Part shown: piece by piece, positions 53,070-61,264 of the stretch
Numbering within the stretch: position 1 is the first letter of the stretch
How the letters are laid out: every line of letters begins with the position of its first letter
Assembly (NCBI GenBank): GCA_900553015.1
Contig: USBY01000005.1
Location: forward strand, 43,250-107,249
Length of the DNA stretch: 64,000 nt
Direction of reading: 5' to 3'
Origin: an uncultured Clostridium sp.
Lineage (GTDB): Bacteria > Bacillota > Clostridia > TANB77 > CAG-508
Notes under the pieces: model-generated
Database searches by the model: none
The model's input: the letters and a program-made list of their open reading frames with translations, nothing else
Told to the model about the DNA's origin: nothing
Made by a program: the position numbers and the translations under genes

Positions 53070-53651
53070 TTACTTCTTCCTGTCCATATGTTCTTTTACA
53101 ATATCCCTATATGGCTTTTCTTTTTCTTTTAATTTATTACAATTCATTCTTTCAACAAATTTATCTAATTCTGTTCTTAACTTCTCTTTTTCCTCTTCCG
53201 TATTTGCTAAAATCTCTAATTCTATAAAATTTCCTACTCCATCTATTTTATCTATCATAATGTTATATTCAAATCCGTCAATATTTTTTGAATATACTTG
53301 TCTATATTTCTTAAACGAAACATATTCGATATATCCAAGCTGATTTATAACATATTTCGTATCTTCGTAATCTTTTGGGTCTAATCTTAAATTCACTTCT
53401 TTTTTTCCATATTTTTCTGTGCTATTATCTGTTTTTGGCTTATATGTAAGTTCTAAAAAATCTTCATTTGTCTTTCTTGTTCTTAAACAAGTCCTACTCT
53501 TAACAAATTCTAAATTCTTATCTGTAAAATATGTATCTTCTTCTACGCTATCTTCTACAAGTTTAAAATTTTGCTCCTCTATTTTCTCTAGTATATCCTC
53601 ATAATTTTCTCCTAGATGATAACTTGCTTCTAATTCTATTCTACTAGCCAT
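53070..53651 (-). CDS. CYTH-domain protein (class IV adenylate cyclase / thiamine-triphosphatase-like)
   Basis: A 193-residue triphosphate tunnel protein. It opens ASRIELEASYHLGENYEDIL; the canonical ExExK is altered here to ELEASY, with lysine replaced by serine. It contains TYFTDKNLEFVKSRTCLRTR, KKEVNLRLDPKDYEDTKYVI and GVGNFIELEILANTEEEKEK. Family members include CyaB adenylate cyclases and tripolyphosphatases; which reaction applies is unclear. The start at 53651 follows AGGAGG. It heads the CYTH-ybaK-IMPase-phosphodiesterase operon. Confidence 0.85.
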   Translation of the reverse strand: MASRIELEASYHLGENYEDILEKIEEQNFKLVEDSVEEDTYFTDKNLEFVKSRTCLRTRKTNEDFLELTYKPKTDNSTEKYGKKEVNLRLDPKDYEDTKYVINQLGYIEYVSFKKYRQVYSKNIDGFEYNIMIDKIDGVGNFIELEILANTEEEKEKLRTELDKFVERMNCNKLKEKEKPYRDIVKEHMDRKK

Positions 53652-53822
53652 CTTGACCCTCCTTACTTTTATTTTTTGTATATTATCATATTTGATATTT
53701 TTTATCAAACAAAAAACCGAATTCAAGATTTTCTAACCATTAGTAAATGCTAGATAATCTAACATTCGCCATAATTGTCTAGTACAGAAATTTCTCCTAC
53801 TAGGCAAACTTTCCTAATATAC

Positions 53823-53865
53823 AAAAAAGATGCAGGATTTTTTATTTTCCTACATCTATTTTTCT
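53823..53865 (-). terminator. terminator of the DUF2798 gene
   Basis: GATG-C-AGGA and TCCT-A-CATC pair around a T/A-rich loop and run into TTTTTT on the minus strand, overlapping the stop codon at 53856. Confidence 0.72.
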
Positions 53866-54320
53866 TTAAATATTTTTCTAAATATAAATCTTACGAATGG
53901 TCCTGCATAAAATAATTGCCAACATAAAGCCATTGGGAAATTTAAAACAGCTATTTGTAACCAATTAGATATTATATTTTCCATTCCTTCATAATTAAAT
54001 AATATGCTTCCAAAGAAACTCATTATTGGACACATAAAACATACTATTACTGTTGATATTCCCATTGTTATTAAAATTGGTGGCGTTTTCTTTGGGTCTA
54101 ATAATTTTAATGCTATTTTTTGAGCTAATTTACCTATTAAGAAAAACTCTAATATAAAGGCAATTACTCCCATTAATGGCAATTCTTTAAGCGCCATTAA
54201 AAATACTTCGTTTGATAAACCTCCCATATTTGTTGAAATGTTATAGCAAACCATTGCATAAACCATTACTATAACCATTATTACTGTAAATACTGCATCT
54301 TGAAATTTGTTCTTTGGCAT
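53856..54320 (-). CDS. DUF2798 family membrane protein
   Basis: A 154-residue membrane protein of unknown function with four helices. It contains MPKNKFQDAVFTVIMVIVMV at the start and a central LMGVIAFILEFFLIGKLAQK. The PIMSFFGSILFN region and the C-terminal NFPMALCWQLFYAGPFVRFI complete the DUF2798 pattern. The ATG at 54320 lies 8 nt after AAAGGAG; an ATG at 54338 would include the site. The 54359 hairpin lies just upstream. Confidence 0.85.
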   Translation of the reverse strand: MPKNKFQDAVFTVIMVIVMVYAMVCYNISTNMGGLSNEVFLMALKELPLMGVIAFILEFFLIGKLAQKIALKLLDPKKTPPILITMGISTVIVCFMCPIMSFFGSILFNYEGMENIISNWLQIAVLNFPMALCWQLFYAGPFVRFIFRKIFKEK

Positions 54321-54358
54321 AAAATTTTCTCCTTTCATTATTTATTTTTAGACGCAAA

Positions 54359-54384
54359 AACAACACATATTTCTATGTGTTGTT
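54359..54384 (-). terminator. perfect hairpin terminator upstream of the DUF2798 gene
   Basis: AACAACACATA (54359-54369) pairs perfectly with TATGTGTTGTT (54374-54384) around four bases, and on the minus strand is followed by TTTTTG. It ends the methyltransferase-HD transcript; because it is so close to the next gene it could also act as an attenuator. Confidence 0.78.
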
Positions 54385-54534
54385 CGTTAATCATTATATT
54401 AAATAATGTACGTTTCCAATTTTATACCTATAATATATGTTATTTTCTCTTTAATTTATTTCTCGACTTTTTCCGACAAATAAATCAGCCAAGGAATATT
54501 ATACATTGTTTTTTTATTCTTTGTCAAGTATTGA

Positions 54535-55824
54535 TTACTCCATATATTTTTTATACATTTCGTCTGCTACTTTAAAAAATCTCTCTTTAGCTTCAATTAA
54601 CTCTTGTAATTTTTTTAATTCTTTTTCTCTATATTCGTTTTCTATATAATCTTTTTTGGCAGCATATCCTTCTTTTCCAAACTTTGTTACTGCATGCTCC
54701 CATGCTCTTTTCATATGCTCTTCTTTTCCTATGTTTCCATAATGTTCTTCTCCATATTCATATGTCCTTCTAAAAAATATTTCTATTGTAACAGTTTTAT
54801 CAGCTGATGCTAATATTTTTCCATATATATTTCTAGGTTCTCCTGTTTTTGACGCTCTATGGTCTTCTATGGCTTCTTTTATTAATTGCAATTTTGTTGC
54901 GTTAAAAAATCTATTTAGATTTTTGTCTTCTTCCATTATCTTTGCAGATACTTTTTCATGATTCTCTCTATCTATATGATCACCTATATCATGATAAGCT
55001 ACAGCTGTATATAGCATGTCCAAATTCACATTATACTTTCTGCCTAATATTAAGGCATTCCTCATCACTTCTTTTATATGTCTTATATCATGTGATTTTC
55101 CATTCTTATTGTATTCGGGAAATATCTTTTCTTCAATATATTCTTTTAATTCTGGACTAATTACAGATTTTTTTATTAAAAGATGATAATGATAAGAACT
55201 ACTAGTTTTTCCTTTTTCCTCATAAAAATCTTCAATATGTTCTACTAATTCTATTATGTTGTCTTTAAATAGCTCTTGTATTAAATCATAATCTGCATAA
55301 AAATGAGGTATTCCATTTTCCGGTCCATCTTCTACTCTTATTTTTGTATTTTCATCAACTACTGGAAAATCTTTATTATTAAAAGCTGGAGAGCTTTTAG
55401 AACCCAGAGTTAAATAACATTCTCCATCATCTCTTAATACTCTATTTATTTCTTTTATAATTTTTTTTACTCCTTGTGTATCTGTATGTGATATAACATT
55501 TCTACATAATATACAATCAAAAGAGTTATCTTCGTATGGCAGATTTAGCATATCTCCAATTTTATAATCTACATTTAAATTTAAATCTTCTGCCCACTTT
55601 TTAGTAGCATTTACCGCTTTCTCACTTAAATCAAAAGCATAAGTATTAAATCCATTTTGTGCAAATAATATTGTATGTCTTCCAATTCCACATCCTAAAT
55701 CTAAAAAGTCTTTTTTCATTTGTTTTTTCCATCTGTTAAGCAAGTAATATGATTCAATACTTGGCTCTTTCCAAATATCAAGTTTACTCGCCTTGCTCCA
55801 GTTCCATGCTTTAGATTCTACCAT
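54535..55824 (-). CDS. SAM-dependent methyltransferase fused to an HD-domain phosphohydrolase
   Basis: A 429-residue two-domain protein. The N-terminal half is a class I methyltransferase (SAM loop DLGCGIGRH at 42-50, acidic residue in AFDLSE, DNSFDCILCRNVISHTD near 99). From about residue 222 comes an HD domain with histidine ligands in SHDIRHI (245, 249) and the HD pair in AYHDIGDH (278-279), then EAIEDHRAS and ASADKTV. HD proteins hydrolyse phosphate esters of nucleotides. The join has a hydrophobic strand (YHYHLLIKKS) and no sign of a frameshift. The combined role is not known. Confidence 0.85.
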   Translation of the reverse strand: MVESKAWNWSKASKLDIWKEPSIESYYLLNRWKKQMKKDFLDLGCGIGRHTILFAQNGFNTYAFDLSEKAVNATKKWAEDLNLNVDYKIGDMLNLPYEDNSFDCILCRNVISHTDTQGVKKIIKEINRVLRDDGECYLTLGSKSSPAFNNKDFPVVDENTKIRVEDGPENGIPHFYADYDLIQELFKDNIIELVEHIEDFYEEKGKTSSSYHYHLLIKKSVISPELKEYIEEKIFPEYNKNGKSHDIRHIKEVMRNALILGRKYNVNLDMLYTAVAYHDIGDHIDRENHEKVSAKIMEEDKNLNRFFNATKLQLIKEAIEDHRASKTGEPRNIYGKILASADKTVTIEIFFRRTYEYGEEHYGNIGKEEHMKRAWEHAVTKFGKEGYAAKKDYIENEYREKELKKLQELIEAKERFFKVADEMYKKYME

Positions 55825-55905
55825 TACAATATACCTCCTTTTTCTGCTATATTATCACAACTACTTAATACAAACAAGCAAAAATGGATAGTAAAAACTA
55901 TCCAT

Positions 55906-58053
55906 TTATCTTTTTAATAATCTTAAACTATTTAAAACAACTGTCAAGCTACTTAATGTCATTGCTAAACTTGCAATCATTGGGTTTAATGCAATTGGTA
56001 AGAGTCCTGTTGCAAGTGGTATCATACATACATTATAGAATAATGCCCAAAATAAATTTTCTTTAATTATTCTTATTGTACGTTTTCCAAGGTCAAATAT
56101 TTTTACTATATTGTCCATATTTTCATTTAGCAATATAACATCTGCAGAATCTGCACTAATATCTGTCCCGTTTTCCACACTTATTCCAACTGTTGCAGCT
56201 TTTAAACTTGGACTATCATTAATTCCGTCCCCAATCATTGCTACATTATTATTCTTATTCAATTCTTTTATCTTATCTAGTTTTTGCTCTGGATTTACAT
56301 TGCTTATAATATTTTCTATTCCTATTTGTTTTGCAATAGCTCTCGCTGTTTTTTCATTATCTCCAGTAAGCATTATGATTTTCTTATCTAATTTTTCTAA
56401 ATTTTTAATTGTATCTATAATATCTTTCTTTATTGTATCTGCTAACCCGATAATTAAAACAGTCTCTTTTTCATCAAATAAATATACTATGCTTTCACCT
56501 TTACTTGCAAATACTGCTTCATTATCTTTTAGTTTATTTTCTACATTCATTTTTTCTACATATTTGTAATTGCCTGCATAATATTGCTTTCCATTTATAA
56601 TTCCTTTAACTCCAAGTCCTGGAACTTCTTCAAAATCTTTGACTTCGAAAATATCTTTTTCATTATTATAAATACTTTTAGCTAATGGATGATTTGAATT
56701 TTTTTCTAAGCTTTTCAATATTTTTAAAGTAACTTCATTATACACTCCATCTGCTATACTCATCTTGCCTGTTGTTAATGTACCTGTTTTATCAAATACA
56801 ATTGTGTCTACTTTATTAATTGCCTCTAAAGTTTCACTTGATTTTACTAAAATTCCTTTTTTACTACAATTTCCTATTGCAACAACCATTGCAAGTGGTG
56901 TTGCTAATCCTAATGCACATGGACATGCAACAACTAAAACACTTACTAATGCAAGAATTGATTGATTAACATCTTTTGTTATTACAAAATTCAAAATAAA
57001 TGATATTAATGCAATTATAAATATTGCTGGAACAAAATATCCACTTATTTTATCTGCAATTCTTGCGATTGGAGCTTTTGTATTTGTAGCTTCTACCACC
57101 ATTTTTACTATATTAGAAATACTAGAATCTCTACCTATTTTTTCTGCCCTGTATTCTATATATCCATCATAATTTATACTTCCTGCAATTACAGTATCGC
57201 CTACATTTTTGCTAACAGGCTTACTTTCACCTGTTATAAATGATTCATCAGTATGTGTTTTTCCACTTGTTACAGTTCCATCAACCGCAATCTTTTCACC
57301 AGGTTTACTTACAACAGTATCTCCTTTTTGTATTTCATTTATAGTAACTTGTAATTCTTTTCCGTCTTTTAAAATTGTTCCATTTTTAGGAGTTATTGTT
57401 ACAAGATTTTTAATTGTATCAACTGCTTTATCTTTATTTTTCTTATCTATATATCTACCAATTTTTACAAAAAGAATTATTATTGCTGATGATTCAAAAT
57501 ATAAATGATGTACCAATGATGTATTCCCCATAAATACTTGAATTGTATTCCACAAGCTATACACAAAATTTACTATTACTCCAACACCTACTAAAGAATC
57601 CATATTAGGCATTTTATGAATAATATTTCTTATTCCGTTTTTTATAATATCAAATCCATAAAATATAAATAATAATGATAGCACCATTAATGTTATTGCA
57701 TATACTCGTGGGCTTTCCATCATATTTAATATTTTAGGAGTTGGTAAATTGATCATCTGTCCCATTGATATATACATTAAAATAATTCCAAGAATAGCAA
57801 ATATTATAAGTTTTCCAAGCTCATTGCTTTTCTTTTCTTCTTTCTTCTCTCCTAAGCTTTTAAAACCCGCTTCTTTAACAAATCTATTTAAATCTTTAAC
57901 ACTTAAATTATCTTCATATTCTATTAAGGCTGTTGCCATGACCAAATTTACAGAAGCACTAATTACTCCTTCTTGCTTATTTAAATATTTTTCTAAACCA
58001 TTTGAACAAGCACTACATGTCATTCCTTCTATATTTAAAACAATTTTTTTCAT
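55906..58053 (-). CDS. copA: copper-exporting P1B-type ATPase
   Basis: Pumps Cu(I) out of the cell. The 715 residues have one N-terminal heavy-metal domain (GMTCSAC, 10-16), eight membrane helices with the CPC motif in VVACPCALGLATPLA, the actuator motif FITGESKPVSK, the phosphorylation site VFDKTGTLTTGKM and the hinge MIGDGINDSPSLKAA. It is the last gene of csoR-copZ-copA, separated from copZ by 266 nt of repeats. Confidence 0.96.
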   Translation of the reverse strand: MKKIVLNIEGMTCSACSNGLEKYLNKQEGVISASVNLVMATALIEYEDNLSVKDLNRFVKEAGFKSLGEKKEEKKSNELGKLIIFAILGIILMYISMGQMINLPTPKILNMMESPRVYAITLMVLSLLFIFYGFDIIKNGIRNIIHKMPNMDSLVGVGVIVNFVYSLWNTIQVFMGNTSLVHHLYFESSAIIILFVKIGRYIDKKNKDKAVDTIKNLVTITPKNGTILKDGKELQVTINEIQKGDTVVSKPGEKIAVDGTVTSGKTHTDESFITGESKPVSKNVGDTVIAGSINYDGYIEYRAEKIGRDSSISNIVKMVVEATNTKAPIARIADKISGYFVPAIFIIALISFILNFVITKDVNQSILALVSVLVVACPCALGLATPLAMVVAIGNCSKKGILVKSSETLEAINKVDTIVFDKTGTLTTGKMSIADGVYNEVTLKILKSLEKNSNHPLAKSIYNNEKDIFEVKDFEEVPGLGVKGIINGKQYYAGNYKYVEKMNVENKLKDNEAVFASKGESIVYLFDEKETVLIIGLADTIKKDIIDTIKNLEKLDKKIIMLTGDNEKTARAIAKQIGIENIISNVNPEQKLDKIKELNKNNNVAMIGDGINDSPSLKAATVGISVENGTDISADSADVILLNENMDNIVKIFDLGKRTIRIIKENLFWALFYNVCMIPLATGLLPIALNPMIASLAMTLSSLTVVLNSLRLLKR

Positions 58054-58078
58054 ATTTTACTCCTTCGAGATTTTAATA

Positions 58079-58225
58079 TAGGGATTTTGTCGGGATTTGG
58101 GGACGTTCTTTTTTTCCCTATTCGGGATTTGGAGAAATCGGGATTGTGGGGACGTTCCTAAAATCCCGATAAAAAATTTATAAAGATATTTAATTCGGGA
58201 TTTTAACACCGTCCCTATTTCCCTT
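58079..58225. repeat. dispersed intergenic repeat, copy 8 (compound)
   Basis: Several modules in a row: ATAGGGATTTTGTCGGGATTTGG, GGGACGTTC with a T run and CCCTAT, TCGGGATTTGGAG, AATCGGGATTGTGGGGACG with TTCCTAAAATCCCGA, and TTCGGGATTTTAACACCGTCCC. It is the richest copy in the window and lies between copZ and copA. Confidence 0.72.
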
Positions 58226-58318
58226 TTTCCCTTTTTCTTTTTTCTTTTTCCCCTTTTTCTCTATTTTCCCATTTTTCTATTTTGCTTCTCCCTATTCTAT
58301 ATTTCTTTGTCCCTATTT
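58215..58318. repeat. degenerate pyrimidine-rich tract after copZ
   Basis: About 100 nt of C/T-only runs broken by a few purines, built from CCCTTTTT-, TTCCC- and CCCTATT-like units. These look like worn or expanded ends of the neighbouring repeat. On the transcript it is a G/A-rich stretch directly after the copZ stop. Confidence 0.6.
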
Positions 58319-58319
58319 C

Positions 58320-58523
58320 CTATTTTACTTTAAATCCTAAATTTTCTATTTTTTCTTTAACTACATCCATATCTATTTCTTTTTTACTTTCTATTTTTAC
58401 TGTTCCATCTTCATGATTTGCTTTTACTTTCTTTATTCCTTTTATATCTCCCAATGAGTTTTCTACTCTTTTTTCGCATCCTCCACATACCATTCCTTCT
58501 ACATTTAAAATTGTTTCATTCAT
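58320..58523 (-). CDS. copZ: copper chaperone CopZ
   Basis: A 67-residue heavy-metal-associated protein that carries Cu(I) to CopA. The metal loop is GMVCGGCEKRVENSL, with the ferredoxin-like beta-alpha fold completing in VKANHEDGTVKIESKKEID. It sits between csoR and copA, 56 nt after csoR. Confidence 0.93.
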   Translation of the reverse strand: MNETILNVEGMVCGGCEKRVENSLGDIKGIKKVKANHEDGTVKIESKKEIDMDVVKEKIENLGFKVK

Positions 58524-58579
58524 TTTTATTCCTCCTTATATCTTTCTATAATTTATAACTATACATTTTTATTAATGTA

Positions 58580-58879
58580 CTATTTATTAAATCTTTTGAA
58601 TAAACTCATAAGTTCATCTATTACTTCTGTATCCTTTTTTTCTATACTGTCTGTAATACATGAATATAAGTGATTTTCTAATATATGCATAGATAAACTT
58701 TTTATTGAGCTTTCTATTGCTGATAGCTGAATTAATATATCATTACAATATCTGTCTTCTGCTATCATATTCTTTATGCCCTTAACTTGCCCCTCTATTC
58801 TATTTAATCTATTATTTATTATTTTCTTTTCGTCTTCACTTCTTACTGTCTTTTTGTTGTTGCAACATTCTTTATTCAT
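58580..58879 (-). CDS. csoR: copper-sensing repressor CsoR
   Basis: A 99-residue all-helical metal-sensing repressor of the CsoR/RcnR family. Copper-binding positions are visible in EDRYCNDILIQLSAI, then LSMHILENHLYSC (Cys-His-Cys set), and the DNA-contacting arginines in NRLNRIEGQVKGIKN. It is the first gene of the copper operon, and its promoter carries the predicted operator. The N-terminal NKECCNN could bind extra metal. Confidence 0.92.
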   Translation of the reverse strand: MNKECCNNKKTVRSEDEKKIINNRLNRIEGQVKGIKNMIAEDRYCNDILIQLSAIESSIKSLSMHILENHLYSCITDSIEKKDTEVIDELMSLFKRFNK

Positions 58880-58900
58880 TTAATCACCTCTTGGTATATA

Positions 58901-58927
58901 ATATACCCTGTATAGGTATGTAGTCAA
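58901..58927 (-). promoter_or_regulatory. promoter and CsoR-type operator of the copper operon
   Basis: On the minus strand, TTGACT (58922-58927) and a TATTAT/TATATT -10 surround an inverted repeat, ATACC (58903-58907) and GGTAT (58915-58919). An operator in the spacer is the usual CsoR arrangement. Confidence 0.7.
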
Positions 58928-58983
58928 TAGAGGGGTATATCACTTTAATCGTTTATATATCAACGTTTGATTCTATATACAAA

Positions 58984-59029
58984 AAAGAAGGTGGATATTT
59001 CCCCCGAAAAGAAAATATCCACCTTCTTT
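58984..59029 (-). terminator. strong terminator of the 59035 gene
   Basis: A 17-bp stem (AAAGAAGGTGGATATTT with its complement AAATATCCACCTTCTTT) around a C-rich loop. It abuts the stop codon and is followed by T on the minus strand. Confidence 0.85.
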
Positions 59030-59034
59030 AATAT

Positions 59035-59310
59035 TTAGTCAGGAATTATCCCTCCATCGATCCATAATTGATACAATTCATTACCTTTGTACCAATATTG
59101 CCCTAAAAGAGCTGCCGCTGCATATTCCTCACTGCCATTAATAGACAGTTTATTTAAACATTTTTCGAACGCAGGAAATGCAACGTCATGCAATGATGGA
59201 AATTCTTTCAACAACCGTTCCATTTCATCTGCCCACATTGTAGCAAATTCCTTTGAAATATCGTTTTCAAGTTCCTCCCATTTTTTTGTTTTACCTTCGC
59301 ACACTTTCAT
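59035..59310 (-). CDS. small hypothetical protein, atypical composition
   Basis: A 91-residue soluble, mostly helical and acidic protein (WEELENDISKEFATMWADEM, then SEEYAAAALLGQYWYKGNEL, ending LWIDGGIIPD). Not recognised. It has an AGGAG site, its own promoter (59358-59386) and a very strong terminator, and is divergent from the alarmone-synthetase gene. Like that neighbour, it uses more G and C than the surrounding genes. Confidence 0.65.
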   Translation of the reverse strand: MKVCEGKTKKWEELENDISKEFATMWADEMERLLKEFPSLHDVAFPAFEKCLNKLSINGSEEYAAAALLGQYWYKGNELYQLWIDGGIIPD

Positions 59311-59357
59311 TGTTCTTTCTCCTTTATTTTTGCTATGGTCTACGAGTTATCTTTTTT

Positions 59358-59386
59358 ATTTTAGCATAAATTTACATAATAGTCTA
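59358..59386 (-). promoter_or_regulatory. promoter of the 59035 gene
   Basis: On the minus strand, TAGACT (59381-59386), 17 nt and TAAAAT (59358-59363). Confidence 0.55.
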
Positions 59387-59447
59387 TAAATTTTTTTAAT
59401 TATACTATAAGAAAATTGTATATATTAGGTTAATTGAAAAAATATTT

Positions 59448-59476
59448 TTTACTTTTTTATGTAAATATGATATAAT
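59448..59476 (+). promoter_or_regulatory. promoter of the RelA/SpoT-domain gene
   Basis: TTTACT (59448-59453), 17 nt and TATAAT (59471-59476), about 40 nt before the ATG with its AAAGGAGG site. Confidence 0.7.
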
Positions 59477-59514
59477 ATATAGACACTAAACAGCAGAAGA
59501 AAGGAGGACAATTT

Positions 59515-60483
59515 ATGTCCAACGGTCAAAAAAACGAGCGAAATAATATCTGGTTTCCAGATATTGCTCCAATTCTCTATCGGGGAGTCGGTAGTCTAGT
59601 ACAGGTTCAACGCCTATATCTAGATGAAGTTATGCTTGAGGCAGATAAGCTTCGTGGAAATGAATTCGTCCCAAATTATTTGGACATGTATCACACGAAA
59701 CTTGAAAACTACTTGAACCGCTATTATAATTACGGTTCATTGGCTGAACTTGAAAAGGAGATTATTGAATTAAAGAAATTTTTAGCAAGTCTAAAGATTC
59801 CTTGTTCCATTTCTGGTCGACTAAAAAACTATGTCGCTTTTTTAGAGAAAGTGCGAACATTCATCTATGATGGTCTTGATCCATACTCTATCAACGACGA
59901 GTTGGGCTTTAGGATAGTAATAGGAACAAGCCGATATGATGATGAAAAATCGATTGCTCAACTCTACGAAGTAGCCAACAAAGTAATCGCCTTCTTCGTT
60001 ATTAGGAAAGGTTACCAGTTGATAAAACCGTCGCCAGCAAATGGTCTGGGCTTTAATCAGGAACTTTTTCCAAAGGTATTTGTTCCGCCAAAAGGGCTCA
60101 TCTACCCAGAGTACGCAAAATATGTCAAAGACTATTTTGTTGCTCCTAAAAAGAAGGGCTATCAAGCTCTTCACATGGTGTTTGTAACAAAGAGTGGCTT
60201 AACAATCGAAGTCCAATTAAGAACATTTGCTAGCCACTTCCACGCAGAATATGTTGCAACACATCTTTCACACAAAGATGAAAGATATGGAGCAGACACC
60301 AGCAAAGAACTTACACCAGAAGAAAAGGAAGCAGATTCTAGAAGGCAAACTGCTATAAAAGTGACCTTTGACCCAGAAAAGGTCAAACTAGACTCATACT
60401 TCTCCAAAAATGGGGAAACCTTGGACCTAATCGGTCTGCAAGAAACAATACGGGATCCATTTAACAACTTCTACGTTGCTTAA
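59515..60483 (+). CDS. RelA/SpoT-domain protein (small alarmone synthetase-like)
   Basis: Probably makes (p)ppGpp-type alarmones from ATP and GDP/GTP. The 322 residues hold a single synthetase domain: the ATP loop SISGRLKNYVAFLEKV (98-113), NDELGFRIV (127-135, with the catalytic aspartate), KKGYQALHMV (213-222) and IEVQLRTFASHFHAEY (231-246). There is no HD hydrolase, TGS or ACT domain, so it is a stand-alone synthetase; the first 90 residues and last 60 residues are unassigned. The gene is a single unit, G+C-richer than its neighbours, divergent from the 59035 gene and closed by a strong terminator. Absence of a hydrolase would make tight control necessary. Confidence 0.85.
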   Translation: MSNGQKNERNNIWFPDIAPILYRGVGSLVQVQRLYLDEVMLEADKLRGNEFVPNYLDMYHTKLENYLNRYYNYGSLAELEKEIIELKKFLASLKIPCSISGRLKNYVAFLEKVRTFIYDGLDPYSINDELGFRIVIGTSRYDDEKSIAQLYEVANKVIAFFVIRKGYQLIKPSPANGLGFNQELFPKVFVPPKGLIYPEYAKYVKDYFVAPKKKGYQALHMVFVTKSGLTIEVQLRTFASHFHAEYVATHLSHKDERYGADTSKELTPEEKEADSRRQTAIKVTFDPEKVKLDSYFSKNGETLDLIGLQETIRDPFNNFYVA

Positions 60484-60495
60484 GTGGCTCTCACA

Positions 60496-60550
60496 AAAAG
60501 CTCCTCTACACAAGAAATAAATTTCTTTCTGTGTAGAGGAGCTTTATTTT
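60496..60550. terminator. bidirectional terminator after the RelA/SpoT-domain gene
   Basis: AAAGCTCCTCTACACA pairs perfectly with TGTGTAGAGGAGCTTT (16 bp), with A before and T after. The right end overlaps the stop of the convergent anti-sigma gene. Confidence 0.9.
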
Positions 60551-61211
60551 ATTTGTTCTTTCCTGTTAATGGCGCATATATCCATTGTAGAAAAAACAAT
60601 TCATATGGATTTCCGCCTTTACGACTACTTATATGCTTTATTTTTTTATTGTTACTAAGTTTTGCTTCTATCTCTTCAATCGCTTTTTTATTTGAATTTA
60701 CTTCGTAATAAGCTGGAAATATATTATTTTCTTCATATCCTTCTAATAAATTTTGTCTGTCTGCAAAGTGTTGCTTCATATCATTTAGCGCATCTTCTTT
60801 TGATTTATATATAATTTCTGCATTTTTGTCAGTTTCTTTTATTATATTTTCTATCTCTACTCGCTCTTCATCTGTTATAGAATCTTCTAAGAATATTGTC
60901 ATTTCACTTATATATTTATCATAATTAATGAATACAGCAATATTCAAGATAATTAAAATAATTAATATAATTGAAATTGCTATAATAATCTTAGTTTTCT
61001 TTTTCATCTTCTTTTTTATCTTTTTTAAATAATCTATTTCATTTTGAGTAGTAGTAGGATTCTCTTCTTCGTTATTCATTTCTAAATATATTTTTGCACA
61101 ATTTTCGCATTTTTTTAAATGTTTTTCTACAAATTCTTTTGAACCTTGTTTTAAACATCCATCTTTATAACTAAATAATAAATCCTGAACGATATCACAT
61201 TCTTTTTTCAT
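60549..61211 (-). CDS. anti-sigma factor with zinc finger and FtsX-like extracellular domain
   Basis: A 220-residue membrane protein. The N-terminal anti-sigma zinc motif is His31-x3-Cys35-x2-Cys38 (KHLKKCENCAK), followed by a basic linker, one membrane helix (about 74-96) and an extracellular domain. That domain (103-196: TIFLEDSITDEERVEIENII, then IIYKSKEDALNDMKQ, then NIFPAYYEVNSNKKAIEEIE) has the pattern of the FtsX extracellular domain. The start at 61211 lies 7 nt after GGAG; a TTG at 61223 is within that site. It follows the ECF sigma gene by 53 nt and should hold that sigma factor at the membrane. Confidence 0.85.
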   Translation of the reverse strand: MKKECDIVQDLLFSYKDGCLKQGSKEFVEKHLKKCENCAKIYLEMNNEEENPTTTQNEIDYLKKIKKKMKKKTKIIIAISIILIILIILNIAVFINYDKYISEMTIFLEDSITDEERVEIENIIKETDKNAEIIYKSKEDALNDMKQHFADRQNLLEGYEENNIFPAYYEVNSNKKAIEEIEAKLSNNKKIKHISSRKGGNPYELFFLQWIYAPLTGKNK

Positions 61212-61264
61212 CTTTATCTCCAATCCTCTCTTACTATAATTTACTAAAAGTACACATATTATTT

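Noticed and set aside
53720..53822. Second copy of the candidate small RNA (shares CTAGATAATCTA-like words with 23380)
   Set aside because: Only a short AT-rich word matches, and no promoter-terminator unit with the same pairs could be drawn.
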